A stretch of 64,000 bases of DNA from Deferribacteraceae bacterium UBA6793 (lineage in GTDB: Bacteria; Chrysiogenota; Deferribacteres; Deferribacterales; Geovibrionaceae): NCBI GenBank assembly GCA_002452405.1, contig DKFP01000006.1, forward strand, positions 11,372 to 75,371. The letters run 5' to 3'. Every line of letters starts with the position of its first letter. Position 1 is the stretch's first letter. Made by a program: the position numbers and the translations under genes. Shown one piece after another: positions 22,457 through 31,611 of the stretch. A model generated the notes under the pieces. It had not been told where the DNA came from, ran no database searches, and saw only the letters and a program-made list of their open reading frames with translations.

Positions 22457-23611
22457 TCATCGGCTTTGTCTTCCGGTGAAAAACGCGAAAAAGACTATTC
22501 CGCAGGACAGAATAACGCCTGCAAAACCGTACATCACCTCGAAACCAAGCCATCCGCCAATGATGCCGAGCACTATTGCGCCCGTGGTTATCCCCACGTC
22601 CATGAAAGACGTGAAGAACGCCAGCGCACCTGCCCTCTCCTGCGGCTCTGTCTTGTCCACAACGTATGCCGTAAGCGCTGGCATAAAAGCACCGAAACCA
22701 AGCCCGAAGAGTGCTCCGATGAAAGCCAGCATATACAGGTTTGACAGAAACGGCAGACAGAAGGTCGCCACAGCAAGCACACACAGAAACGGCAGAACAA
22801 CTTTTCTGCGTCCGTAGATATCTGAAAGTTTACCTGCCGCAACCCTGCTCAGTAGCGTGAAGACAGCATAAACCGTAAAAAATATACCGAAATCCGCCAT
22901 ACCCTTCTCCGGTGCATAGACCGGAAGGAAGGTTATGACTGTGCCATAAACCGTAGATGCGCTGAAAAACGTGACGGATGCAGCCAGAACGGGCGGTTTC
23001 AGCCCGGCTTCAAATATCCCCTTTTTCTGACCGCCGTGAGCGTCAGGCTTGCTGTCGTCAATCATTACCAACGCCAGAAAAGATAATGCTGCTGTTATTG
23101 CGGACAATGTGAACAGATAATTGAAATCATGTGTGGTCGTAATTATCCTGCTGCCCCATGCGGGAAAAAGCGCCATTGCAAAAACGTTGGCAACGCCGTA
23201 CACGCCCATCACCTCTCCCCTGCGCTGTATGGGCGCGAGGTCGGCAACATATGCATATGCCGCGGCAAGATAACACCCGTGGGCAACGCCGTGGAACAGC
23301 CGGATAACATAAAGATGCGAAATACCGCCCGCATGGGCATAAAGAACGAAAAGCAGAGAAAACACTCCGGAACCCGCCAGAAGAAACTTTTTGCGCCCGT
23401 AGCCGTCGGCAAGTTTGCCGAAATATGGTCTTAAAATAACAGAAGTCAGCGTGAAAAAACCGACGACAGCGCCAATCTGCCCGGCGGAACCGCCGATATT
23501 CTGAACAAACTGCGGAATTGTCGGCAAAAGAAAGTAAAAACTGCCGAAATAAAGGAAGCCCGAAACACATATCAGCACAAAGTTCTTGGAATAAAGTTTA
23601 AAATCACCCAT
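22457..23611 (-). CDS. Major facilitator superfamily exporter
   Basis: A 384-aa, 12-helix MFS transporter. Both halves show the cytoplasmic loop signature between helices 2 and 3 (GKLADGYGRKKF about 57-68; GKLSDIYGRRKV about 257-268) and the first half has RLFHGVAHGCYLAAA. The pattern fits drug or metabolite exporters (YfcJ/AraJ-like), and the substrate cannot be told. I use the ATG that starts MGDFKLYSK, preceded by AAGGGGCGG; a frame-extending ATG seven codons upstream lacks a ribosome site. It is a single gene preceded by an AT-rich gap of about 260 bp in which I see no other feature. Confidence 0.85.
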   Translation of the reverse strand: MGDFKLYSKNFVLICVSGFLYFGSFYFLLPTIPQFVQNIGGSAGQIGAVVGFFTLTSVILRPYFGKLADGYGRKKFLLAGSGVFSLLFVLYAHAGGISHLYVIRLFHGVAHGCYLAAAYAYVADLAPIQRRGEVMGVYGVANVFAMALFPAWGSRIITTTHDFNYLFTLSAITAALSFLALVMIDDSKPDAHGGQKKGIFEAGLKPPVLAASVTFFSASTVYGTVITFLPVYAPEKGMADFGIFFTVYAVFTLLSRVAAGKLSDIYGRRKVVLPFLCVLAVATFCLPFLSNLYMLAFIGALFGLGFGAFMPALTAYVVDKTEPQERAGALAFFTSFMDVGITTGAIVLGIIGGWLGFEVMYGFAGVILSCGIVFFAFFTGRQSR

Positions 23612-23874
23612 TACCGCCCCTTGGGGTACCATATTTAATTATTATATTTGCTTAACAGGATTTGTCAAAAGTTTAATCACAAGAAAAATATTATCATATT
23701 TAACAAAAATATTGCATTTTTTATAATTTAAGTTACTTTTATCAATTATATCTCATTATAAAAATACGATTTATTCTATTTTTTACAATAGATTACAAAT
23801 AATAGAATTCAGGTGAAAATATGGAATAAATGCAGAAAAAAACTTCTGCAAAGCTCCTGAAAGGAGAAGAAAAT

Positions 23875-25485
23875 ATGGCTGTAAAAATCATTCTCAATCT
23901 TATCGGCAACGTCGCACTCCTTCTCTGGGGTCTGCACATGGTTCAAAGCGGGATAATACGGGCTTTCGGTGCGCAGATACGTAAATTTCTCGGAAAATAC
24001 CTCAAAAACCGTTTTTATTCTCTCATAGCGGGTATAGGAGTGACAGCTTTTCTGCAAAGCAGCACCGCCGCCGCAATGATGCTCTCGTCTTTTTTTGCCT
24101 CAGGCATGGTAGAGCTGACCCCTGCCCTTGCAGTTATGCTTGGCGCTAATATAGGAACAACCCTTATCGTTCAGCTTCTGGCATTTGATTCATCCGCTGC
24201 CATTCCCGTTCTGCTCGCGGTGGGCGTATATATGTTCAAAAAAAGCAAAAGAACCGTTTTGCGCGATCTGGGCAGAGTCTTCACAGGGCTTGGACTGATG
24301 CTTCTTTCCCTTCATCTGCTTGTCACAGGATTTGAACCCGCTCAAAACAGCCATGTTATGCGCGAACTGATGCGAAACGTCACAGACGAACCGCTCCTTA
24401 ATCTTGTCATAGGCATGGTGATAGCGTGGACTGCACATTCCGGCATCGCGGCAGTGCTTCTTGCAATGTCCCTTTCGGCGTCCGGTCTGATATCGCCCGC
24501 CGCTGTGATTGCTTTTGTATTGGGCGCAAATATAGGTAGTGCGTTTAACCCTGTTCTGGAGAGCGTATCGGGCGACAATCCGGCACAGCGCCGTATGCCT
24601 GTGGGCAACCTGATAAACCGCATCGTCGGGTCGATCATAGTATTCCCTTTCATAGGTATCCTTGCGGATGTATTCAGCTATGACAGCGCACGCATTGCCG
24701 CGGATTTCCATACGGTATTCAACCTCTTCACTGCGGTTCTTTTCTTTGCAGTGCTCCCTCAGTTTGCAAGGTTGCTGGAAAAGATGCTGCCGGAAAAGAA
24801 ACAGACAGCCGACCCGTCAACGCCGCTGTATCTTGACGAAAACGCCCTCTCCCTCCCCTCCGTTGCTCTCGCCTGCGCCGCGCGGGAGACACTGCGAATG
24901 GGTGATATCGTACAAAATATGCTCACCGACGGCATGACCGCTCTTATGAACGGCGACAGAAAAGTTGCTGCGGAGGTGTGCAGAAAGGATAATGCGGTGG
25001 ACAGCCTCCACGAAGCTATTAAGCACTATATCGTAAGCATCACCAGAGACAGGCTTGAGGGGGACGAGGGAAAGCGCGCACTTGAAATAATGACGTTTTC
25101 AATAAATCTGGAACACATCGGCGACATAATAGACAAAAATCTGATGGAGCTGGCAACTAAAAAAATCAAAAACAGGCTGAATTTCTCCGAGGAGGGCAAA
25201 GGTGAGCTTGAAACTATGTACGGAATAGTTCTTGAAAACCTGAAGGTGGCATTCAGCGTATTTATGACGGGTGACAGGCGGCTTGCCCAATATCTTTTGA
25301 ACGAAAAAGGCAGACTGAGGGAACTGGAAACGGAGGCATCGGAAAAACACCTGCTGCGCCTGCGCGAAGGCATACCTGAGAGCATAGAGACAAGCTCGCT
25401 CCATATCGATATACTAAGAGATCTGCGGCGGATACACTCGCACATCTGCGCGGTGGCATATCCGCCTCTGGAAACTGAAAGTTGA
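23875..25485 (+). CDS. Na/phosphate cotransporter family protein with PhoU-like C-terminus
   Basis: A 536-aa inner-membrane protein. The Na/Pi (NptA/YjbB) core has two inverted repeats with the QSS motif (FLQSSTAAAMMLSSFFASG about 62-80) and GANIGTTL / GANIGSAFNPVLES in the second half. A cytosolic helical PhoU-like domain covers about 330-536. The family moves phosphate with sodium, often as an efflux valve. The ATG at 23875 follows AAGGAGA; the frame opens earlier, but those codons are probably untranslated. The downstream regulator gene overlaps or follows closely, so the pair may form an operon. Confidence 0.88.
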   Translation: MAVKIILNLIGNVALLLWGLHMVQSGIIRAFGAQIRKFLGKYLKNRFYSLIAGIGVTAFLQSSTAAAMMLSSFFASGMVELTPALAVMLGANIGTTLIVQLLAFDSSAAIPVLLAVGVYMFKKSKRTVLRDLGRVFTGLGLMLLSLHLLVTGFEPAQNSHVMRELMRNVTDEPLLNLVIGMVIAWTAHSGIAAVLLAMSLSASGLISPAAVIAFVLGANIGSAFNPVLESVSGDNPAQRRMPVGNLINRIVGSIIVFPFIGILADVFSYDSARIAADFHTVFNLFTAVLFFAVLPQFARLLEKMLPEKKQTADPSTPLYLDENALSLPSVALACAARETLRMGDIVQNMLTDGMTALMNGDRKVAAEVCRKDNAVDSLHEAIKHYIVSITRDRLEGDEGKRALEIMTFSINLEHIGDIIDKNLMELATKKIKNRLNFSEEGKGELETMYGIVLENLKVAFSVFMTGDRRLAQYLLNEKGRLRELETEASEKHLLRLREGIPESIETSSLHIDILRDLRRIHSHICAVAYPPLETES

Positions 25486-25526
25486 AAAAAGGGTGTAACT
25501 TCTGGTATTCTGTTTCAGAGGCAAAA

Positions 25527-27176
25527 ATGCTGACCGATTTACTTAACGGCTTTATCGAAGAGATGGAAACCTTTCTGAACGGCTGGACACGGCATATGGA
25601 GGCGGCTGGATACCTTGAGCATACCACAGCGAAAAGGGACGACTGCATCCGTAGCCTGCTTGGCGTTCTGGAGCCGATGAAAAAGCATCTGGCGGAAGGC
25701 AGACCCGTTGAGTTCGCATATATAATGAAGAACAGCCGTGATATGGCGGACGGTCTTGTTATGATGGCGGAGCGCCACAAGGCGCGCGGCATCACCGCGG
25801 AGATGTTCTTCGGCTGTTTCAAAACGCTTATACACTCGCTGGACGACATCATCCTTGCCTCGCCTGCTCGGTCCGGTGAAAAACTCAAACTGTACATAGA
25901 GTTCCGCAGACTTCTCGACTGTGTTGAATCAATAACCATATCCAAATGGGACAAGCAGTCCAGAGACGACAGGATGAAGATGCTGGAAAGAACCGACCGC
26001 ATCCTCACCCTTGCCAAAAATAAATACGAAAACATCTTTCAGGCGACGTCAGATATTGTTCTCGTCACCGACTCCGAAGGGCGCATACTTGAGATGAACC
26101 GCGCCGCAGAGGAGAAATTCGGACAAAACGCAATAGGTTTCGCCATCTGGAGATATCTCGGTATACAGCCAGTCCCCATGGGCGAACTGTTGAAAGAATA
26201 CCCCGCACAGGCGCGGAAAGAACTGCATCTGCCGGACAACTCGGCAATAGTCACCATAGGTGTCGTACCCCTGAAAAAAGTCTCACTGGCATCCGCCGGA
26301 TACGTCATAATAATCAGCGATATAACGTGCATGGTGGAACAGCGGGCACGACTGGAACAGCTTGTCAGCGAGCGCACGGCAGCGCTTTCCAAATCCGAGA
26401 ATCTTTTCCGCTCGCTCTTTTCCAGCGCGGGAGAAGGCATCATCCTCGCCGACAGGAACCTGAGCATTGTCCAGTCCAACGAAAAAGCGGACAGGATGTT
26501 CGGTTTCGGCACAATAGGGCTTACAGGCATAAACTGCGGAAAGATATTGCATCCGGACGGGTTTAAAACCATTAAAAACAGCTTTGCCAACATTGACATC
26601 AGCAGCACTGAAACAACCTGCATCACCACCCGCGGTGAAACTTTCCCTGCAAACATAACCACAAGCAAACTGACTCTTGGTGACGAACCATACCTTCACC
26701 TTATCGTGCGCGACATCACTCAGCAGAAAAACATGGAGGAGAACATACTCCTTGAAAAAGCAGCAGCAGAGGAGATGAACGTCACCCTCCGCAACGTCAT
26801 GAAGACCATCGGCAAGGACAAAGAAGAGACCGAGCGCACCATCGCGCAGCGCATAACCACGCAAATACTGCCTTCCATGCAGAAACTTGCCATGGAGGAC
26901 AACGTTGAGATACGGAAGATGTATGCCAATATGATAAAAGAGCAGCTCGCTTCTCTGACAGGAATAAACGCGGCGAACAACGCCAGCCTTATGAAACTGA
27001 GTAAGGCGGAGATACAGATCTGCCAGCTCATTCAGGCGGGCAAAAGCAGCAAAGAGATCGGTGACATGATGAATATATCGTTTGAAACGGTTCAGACCCA
27101 CAGAAAAAACATCAGAAAAAAACTGGGACTGAACGGCAAAGACCTGAACCTTTACTCCTTTCTGACCAATACCTGA
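25527..27176 (+). CDS. PAS-PAS-LuxR transcriptional regulator
   Basis: A 549-aa cytosolic regulator. It has an N-terminal helical domain (about 1-150, resembling sensory helical bundles of stress regulators), PAS 1 (about 160-265, ending VIIISDITCM), PAS 2 (about 295-400, ending HLIVRDITQQ), a coiled-coil linker, and a LuxR/GerE helix-turn-helix (about 490-540: KAEIQICQLIQAGKSSKEIG then VQTHRKNIRKKLGL). Start choice: ATG 25527 with AGAGG upstream. A TTG at 25482 overlapping the transporter stop would add 15 residues and is an alternative. It probably senses a redox or small-molecule signal through PAS, and targets may include the adjacent transporter. No His kinase domain is present. Confidence 0.8.
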   Translation: MLTDLLNGFIEEMETFLNGWTRHMEAAGYLEHTTAKRDDCIRSLLGVLEPMKKHLAEGRPVEFAYIMKNSRDMADGLVMMAERHKARGITAEMFFGCFKTLIHSLDDIILASPARSGEKLKLYIEFRRLLDCVESITISKWDKQSRDDRMKMLERTDRILTLAKNKYENIFQATSDIVLVTDSEGRILEMNRAAEEKFGQNAIGFAIWRYLGIQPVPMGELLKEYPAQARKELHLPDNSAIVTIGVVPLKKVSLASAGYVIIISDITCMVEQRARLEQLVSERTAALSKSENLFRSLFSSAGEGIILADRNLSIVQSNEKADRMFGFGTIGLTGINCGKILHPDGFKTIKNSFANIDISSTETTCITTRGETFPANITTSKLTLGDEPYLHLIVRDITQQKNMEENILLEKAAAEEMNVTLRNVMKTIGKDKEETERTIAQRITTQILPSMQKLAMEDNVEIRKMYANMIKEQLASLTGINAANNASLMKLSKAEIQICQLIQAGKSSKEIGDMMNISFETVQTHRKNIRKKLGLNGKDLNLYSFLTNT

Positions 27177-27556
27177 ACCCCACCCAAAGGTGGAAGAAAA
27201 TCCACCCCAGCCCTCCTTTGCCAAAGGAGGGAGTGAAGACAGACTGCTTCGTTGCACTCGCAGATATCTTCTCTCCAATTGCTTTTCAGAACCGAGCAGC
27301 TCAAGGCGGAGGTTATAAAAAATACAAAATTAGATAAAGCGGGAAGATGCGAGCTATGCAAGGAAGATTTTCTGAGATGAGCAAAAGCATACAAATGATG
27401 TATGTGTTGCGAACGAAGGGAATCTGACGTAGCAGAGCGAAGTATATTGCCGCGCATATCGGGTAGAAAACATACCCGATAATTACCCCATCCTTAACAT
27501 TCATACCCCATACATACCTGCCTATAATAACGTATAAATAAATATGCGAGGCAAAG
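27177..27556. other. 380-bp intergenic region with hairpins and repeat fragments
   Basis: No gene seen. It holds a 9-bp perfect hairpin CCCTCCTTT-gcc-AAAGGAGGG (27211-27231), matching in type one at 63738-63758. A fragment of the palindromic repeat follows (AGACTGCTTCGTTGCACTCGCAGAT, about 27243-27267), then about 170 bp (27290-27455) of unassigned sequence. A perfect 8-bp hairpin ATCGGGTA-N7-TACCCGAT lies at 27458-27480. TATAAT at 27523-27528 is a likely -10 for the TorD-oxidoreductase operon. Confidence 0.6.
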
Positions 27557-28111
27557 ATGTATAACGCAGAAAATATCCAAAACATCCTTGAGCAACTGCG
27601 TGACTTCTTTTATTTCGGAACGCAGGACACAATGAAACAGGCATATCATGAAATGTGCCGTATTAACGGAAAAGAGCCGTCACAAACCGACTGGGTAGAG
27701 GAGGAATACTGCTTTAACAGGCTGTTTGTGGGTCCCGTTGCTCCCGCCGCACCAATGCTGGCATCCTATTATCTGGAAACAGACATGGCATACAACGGAC
27801 ATGTCACAAAATGCGTGAAAAATCTTTACTCCACCATCGGGCTGGAACTACCGGAAAGTGTCAACATGCCGGAAGACAGCCTTCCTTTTGAGCTTGATGC
27901 CTGCCGATACCTGACACAGTTGGACAGGATTGCAAAAGAAGCGTCCGAAATCCGCAAATATTTCATAAAAAATCATATGAGCGATTGGGTGAGACTGTTC
28001 CTGAATAGAACCGAAAACGAACAGAAAACGCCTGCCGTTGATTATATGCTTTTTATCCTTAAACGGTGGATAGAATCCGCCGTTGCCGAACTAGCTGCTC
28101 AGGAGGTCTAA
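27557..28111 (+). CDS. TorD/DmsD-family molybdoenzyme maturation chaperone
   Basis: A 184-aa all-helical chaperone. The family signature NRLFVGPVAPAAPMLASYYLE lies near residues 54-74 and the LDxxRYLTQLD-type segment follows. Members bind the Tat signal of their partner molybdoenzyme, hold it until the cofactor is inserted, and guide it to the Tat system. It is the first gene of the operon, directly before its probable client (1-bp gap). The ATG at 27557 has GAGG upstream. Placing the chaperone first is a common arrangement. I give no symbol because the client is unidentified. Confidence 0.85.
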   Translation: MYNAENIQNILEQLRDFFYFGTQDTMKQAYHEMCRINGKEPSQTDWVEEEYCFNRLFVGPVAPAAPMLASYYLETDMAYNGHVTKCVKNLYSTIGLELPESVNMPEDSLPFELDACRYLTQLDRIAKEASEIRKYFIKNHMSDWVRLFLNRTENEQKTPAVDYMLFILKRWIESAVAELAAQEV

Positions 28112-28112
28112 A

Positions 28113-30377
28113 ATGGACGGTAAAAAAAAGCAGAGACTTGAAGATGTCTGCTCCCTGTCCCGACGCGAGATTTTAAAGGGTCTTGCGGCTGCGGGCGCAC
28201 TGGCATCCATCCCTGCGGGTCTTTTTAAAGCGGAGGCGTGGGAACGCACCAGGTATCAGTCAGGTCTGAAAACTTTCCGCAACGCCTGCCCCAGAAACTG
28301 TTATGACACATGCAGTATCGTTACATACGTTAAAGACGGCGCAATCGAGTTTGTCGAAGGCGCGAAAGAATCAACATTCACAGACGGAGCGCTCTGCGTC
28401 AAAGGCTTTTCATACCCCAGAAGAGTCTACAGCCCCGACAGGATCAAATACCCCATGATTCAGGACAAACGCGGTAGCGGAAACTGGCGCCGCATAAGCT
28501 GGGACGAAGCTCTGGACATCATCTCCGACAAGATACTTGAGATGAAACAGAAGGATGGTTCACTTCTCGGCATGGCTCTGGACAAATATTCCGGTAATTT
28601 CGGAATCACACACTACGGCGTTGAAGGAATGTTCTCGTCCCTCGGCTATACCACACGTTTTGTCGGAACGCCCTGCTGGCCTGCGGGTATCGATGCGCAG
28701 AACTTCGACATGGGTAACATGTGGTGCAACGACCCAGAAGATATGGTAAAGGCAAAATATATCATCGTGTGGGGTGGAAACCCTGCCTGGAACTCCGTAC
28801 ATACAATGAAATTCATATACGAGGCACAGGCGCGCGGCGCAAAACTTGTGGTCATCGACCCTATCCTCACACAGACTGCGGCGAAAGCTGACACTTATAT
28901 CCGCGTAAAAACCGGACAGGATGGCGCGCTGGCACTGGGAATGGCGAAGCACATAGTTGAAAAAGAGCTGTACGACAAAGAGTTTGTGACCAAATATGCA
29001 AAAGGGTTCAAAGAATTTAAAGCGTATCTGGATAAACACGTTACTGTCAAATGGGCTGCCGCCGAAACAGGCGTAAGCGAAAAAATAATCCGTCAGATTG
29101 CCGATGAATATGCAAAAGCCGATCCTGCGACAATCTGGATAGGGTACGGGATGCAGCGCCACACCAACGGCGGCGCATCCGTGCGTTCAATCGACGCTCT
29201 TGCGGCACTCACCGGAAACATCGGCAAAGAGGGCGGCGGCGCAAGATACGGGCATCTCTCCACATGGGGATTTAACTACAACGCAATGGTGCAGAAACAG
29301 CCCGAAGGCTCAGTTGGCTACACAGGAAAGGACAAGATAAAAAGTGAGTTTGACCAGACAGCAGGAGAAACGCAGTCATACTCCGACAGAACCATAAACA
29401 TAAATAAGATAGCAGAGTCGATACTCACAACGGACGAGCCTCCAATACGTCTGTTGTGGGTCGCCTGCAAAAACCCTTTCGCGCAGGATTTTGACCGCAA
29501 TAAGATGAAAAAGGCATTCGCGAAACTTGAGATGGTGGTCACTGTTGACCAGTTCTTCAACGAAACAGTACAGAACTCCGACATTGTGCTCCCCTGCACA
29601 ACGCTTTTCGAGGAAAACACGGTCAACGTCTCTTATTGGCACTACTGGATGAGCCTGAACGAAAAAGCTATTGAAAACCAGTACGAGGCAAAATCCGACC
29701 TTGAGATAGCCGCTCTGCTCTCCGCAAAAATGAACGCGAAGGTCGCTGGATCCTGCACTTTCCCGCAGATAACCGACACGAAAGTGTGGATGGAAAAGGA
29801 GTTCAATGACGGAATTTACAAATATTTCGGCATAAAAAGCTGGGAAGAGCTTCGAAACGGTCCCAAAAAGGCGATACTCACATCAACAGCCTCATGGAGC
29901 GACAAAAAATTCGGAACGCCTTCAGGAAAATATGAATTTATGTCCGACCTCGCAAAAGAATACGGACACAAGGCACTTCCCGAATACAAAGAACGAAGGA
30001 AACCCTACGGAAAATTCCGTATCCTGACTCCCCATACCCAGTTCGGGCTGCACTCGCAGTTCAACAACATCGACTATATGGAGGACTTCAACAAAGGTCC
30101 CCTCGTATACATGAACCCCACAGCCGCCAAAAGCAAAGGTATCAAAGACGGCGACACTGTTAAGGTCTCCAACAAGACCGGAGCCGTCACCCTGAAAGTT
30201 AATCTGACGGAGAACATCGCACCGGACGTACTGCTTATGTACGAAGCGTGGTTCAAAGGGAAGGACTTCAACGTTCAGGAGCTGGTGGACGACACATCCA
30301 GCGACATGGGAACCTTTAAAACCGGCGCACCCGGTGTGGCAATCCATGACCAGTTCGGCGACATAGTGAAGGCATAG
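28113..30377 (+). CDS. Tat-exported molybdopterin oxidoreductase, DMSO reductase family
   Basis: A 754-aa catalytic subunit. It has a Tat signal SRREILKGLAAAGALASIPAG (about 14-34), a [4Fe-4S] site CPRNCYDTC with a fourth Cys about 26 residues on (ALCVKG), bis-MGD domains (IIVWGGNPAWNSVH, DPILTQTAAKADTYI), and a C-terminal cap (LTPHTQFGLHSQFNN). Cys 188 in GTPCWPAG sits where the Mo ligand is expected, but this needs alignment. Substrate is unknown; oxyanion, S- or N-oxide reductases all use this fold. Partners are TorD-like 27557 and ferredoxin 30388. No NrfD/DmsC anchor is encoded, which is unusual for a quinol-linked enzyme. Confidence 0.88.
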   Translation: MDGKKKQRLEDVCSLSRREILKGLAAAGALASIPAGLFKAEAWERTRYQSGLKTFRNACPRNCYDTCSIVTYVKDGAIEFVEGAKESTFTDGALCVKGFSYPRRVYSPDRIKYPMIQDKRGSGNWRRISWDEALDIISDKILEMKQKDGSLLGMALDKYSGNFGITHYGVEGMFSSLGYTTRFVGTPCWPAGIDAQNFDMGNMWCNDPEDMVKAKYIIVWGGNPAWNSVHTMKFIYEAQARGAKLVVIDPILTQTAAKADTYIRVKTGQDGALALGMAKHIVEKELYDKEFVTKYAKGFKEFKAYLDKHVTVKWAAAETGVSEKIIRQIADEYAKADPATIWIGYGMQRHTNGGASVRSIDALAALTGNIGKEGGGARYGHLSTWGFNYNAMVQKQPEGSVGYTGKDKIKSEFDQTAGETQSYSDRTININKIAESILTTDEPPIRLLWVACKNPFAQDFDRNKMKKAFAKLEMVVTVDQFFNETVQNSDIVLPCTTLFEENTVNVSYWHYWMSLNEKAIENQYEAKSDLEIAALLSAKMNAKVAGSCTFPQITDTKVWMEKEFNDGIYKYFGIKSWEELRNGPKKAILTSTASWSDKKFGTPSGKYEFMSDLAKEYGHKALPEYKERRKPYGKFRILTPHTQFGLHSQFNNIDYMEDFNKGPLVYMNPTAAKSKGIKDGDTVKVSNKTGAVTLKVNLTENIAPDVLLMYEAWFKGKDFNVQELVDDTSSDMGTFKTGAPGVAIHDQFGDIVKA

Positions 30378-30387
30378 GGGGAAAAAC

Positions 30388-30960
30388 ATGAAAAAACAGC
30401 TTGCCTTTATGGTGAATTCTAAAAAATGTATCGGCTGCTACTCCTGCGCCATGGCATGTAAAAACCAGTACCATCAGGAACCGGGCGTGGCATGGAGAAA
30501 CCTTCAGCCGCTGGAGGCAAAGGACTATCCCCACAGGGACAGAGCCTTCTTTTCACTCTCATGCAACCACTGCGAAAAACCCGTATGCGTGCAGGTCTGC
30601 CCGGTCGGTGCACACGTAAAACGCGAAAAGGACGGTATAGTGGTTCACTCTTCCGACAAGTGCATTTATTGCCGTCAGTGCATAGAAAGCTGCTCATACC
30701 ACGCGCCCAAGGACAATGAAGTTCTCCAGCGCGCAGAAAAATGCAGCATGTGCTTTGAGCGTATCGATGCGGGGCTTATGCCCGCCTGCGTTCAGGGCTG
30801 CCCTGCAAAGGCCCTCACACTGGTGGAACTCTCCGCACCCGAAGCACAGAAAGGCGTGCAGTATCCGAAAGGATTCGGCAAATTCACACAGCTTAACCCG
30901 TCCACAAGATTTGTCGAGGCTAAAGCTCCCCAGCTTGTGCTGGCGGCTAAGGATAACTGA
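30388..30960 (+). CDS. Four-cluster ferredoxin subunit of the molybdoenzyme (DmsB/PsrB type)
   Basis: A 190-aa electron-transfer protein with four Cys groups: CIGCYSCAMACK (about 14-25), CNHCEKPVCVQVC (about 59-71), CIYCRQCIESC (about 91-101) and CSMCFERI...CVQGC (about 117-137). This is the standard layout for four [4Fe-4S] clusters in DmsB, PsrB and NrfC. No Tat signal is present, as expected for a subunit exported together with its catalytic partner. It starts 10 bp after the oxidoreductase gene with GGGGG upstream. The next gene is not an anchor, so the electron donor must be a protein encoded elsewhere or a soluble cytochrome. Confidence 0.9.
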   Translation: MKKQLAFMVNSKKCIGCYSCAMACKNQYHQEPGVAWRNLQPLEAKDYPHRDRAFFSLSCNHCEKPVCVQVCPVGAHVKREKDGIVVHSSDKCIYCRQCIESCSYHAPKDNEVLQRAEKCSMCFERIDAGLMPACVQGCPAKALTLVELSAPEAQKGVQYPKGFGKFTQLNPSTRFVEAKAPQLVLAAKDN

Positions 30961-31016
30961 CAATACGGGGCGCGGACAGCGCCAGCAGGTTGCTGACAAA
31001 AGTACCAATGGATAAT

Positions 31017-31096
31017 GAGACTGCTTCGTCAGCCTCCGGCTTCCTCGCAGAGACAGTATCACGTCTTCGCGAGGAGTATAACGACGAAGCGATCTC
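31017..31096. repeat. Palindromic intergenic repeat, copy 2
   Basis: An 80-bp copy: GAGACTGCTTCGTC at one end, GACGAAGCGATCTC at the other, with CTCGCAGAGAC and GTCTTCGCGAGG inside. It follows the ferredoxin gene and precedes a G9 run with GCGCGGACAGCGC palindromes (30969-31150), so this gap is a patchwork of small repeats. Confidence 0.75.
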
Positions 31097-31160
31097 GCAT
31101 TATCCTGACTTTGTCATCAGTCTGCGGGGGGGGGGCGCGGACAGCGCCCCGCTTAAAACT

Positions 31161-31499
31161 ATGAAAAGATTATTGCTCTTCGTCTTACTATGTGCCTCCG
31201 GCATAACGGCATATGCGGAAACTGTCATATCAGCTCCGACAGACACGCCAATAAGCATACGCACAGAATCGCCGGAACCAAAAAAGGGGGGAGGGGATTT
31301 TTATACCGTAAAGGTATCTGAGGTCGAGGGCATGACTGCGGAAGCGGGCATACCCAAAACAATGCTGCTATTCAGCAGAGAAGGTACCTTTTCGGTAGAT
31401 ATCTCGGTCATACATATTGAAAAAGGAAGCTGCGGCGGAGTCGAATCATCCGTTTATTCCAAGCAGAAGTTCACAATTAAAACCTACAAACAAAAATAA
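31161..31499 (+). CDS. Small exported protein, unrecognised (112 aa)
   Basis: A 112-aa protein with a clear signal peptide (MKRLLLFVLLCASGITAYA, cleavage near residue 19-20). The mature part is about 90 aa and predicted all-beta, with a Gly-Gly-Gly turn and a single Cys near the end (GSCGGVE). The start at ATG 31161 is set by the signal peptide. The longer open frame upstream runs through the repeat and is not coding. It lies on the same strand after the molybdoenzyme genes but separated by 200 bp of repeat. Function unknown; periplasmic by signal. Confidence 0.6.
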   Translation: MKRLLLFVLLCASGITAYAETVISAPTDTPISIRTESPEPKKGGGDFYTVKVSEVEGMTAEAGIPKTMLLFSREGTFSVDISVIHIEKGSCGGVESSVYSKQKFTIKTYKQK

Positions 31500-31611
31500 A
31501 TACTCAACAATACAAATTCTTCTTTCCTGTTCGTAACTTAAATTTCAAATCACTGGTAATTCCACAAAAAACGTGATAAACATATATTATAATGTTTTTG
31601 GGAATGAGACC

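Noticed and set aside
11558..23600. Genomic island with attachment repeats at tRNA-Arg
   Set aside because: I looked for a second copy of the tRNA 3' end (CCCGCATCGCCC) downstream and for an integrase gene, and found neither. The island idea stays as inference only.
27152..27457. Minus-strand open frame of 101 codons
   Set aside because: It lies across hairpins and repeat fragments, overlaps the PAS-LuxR gene end, has no ribosome site and reads as non-coding composition.
27527..27532. Single ATAACG half-site upstream of the TorD-molybdoenzyme operon
   Set aside because: There is no CGTTAT 18 bp upstream (the bases are CATACA), so the 24-bp ModE geometry is not met. A lone hexamer is expected by chance.
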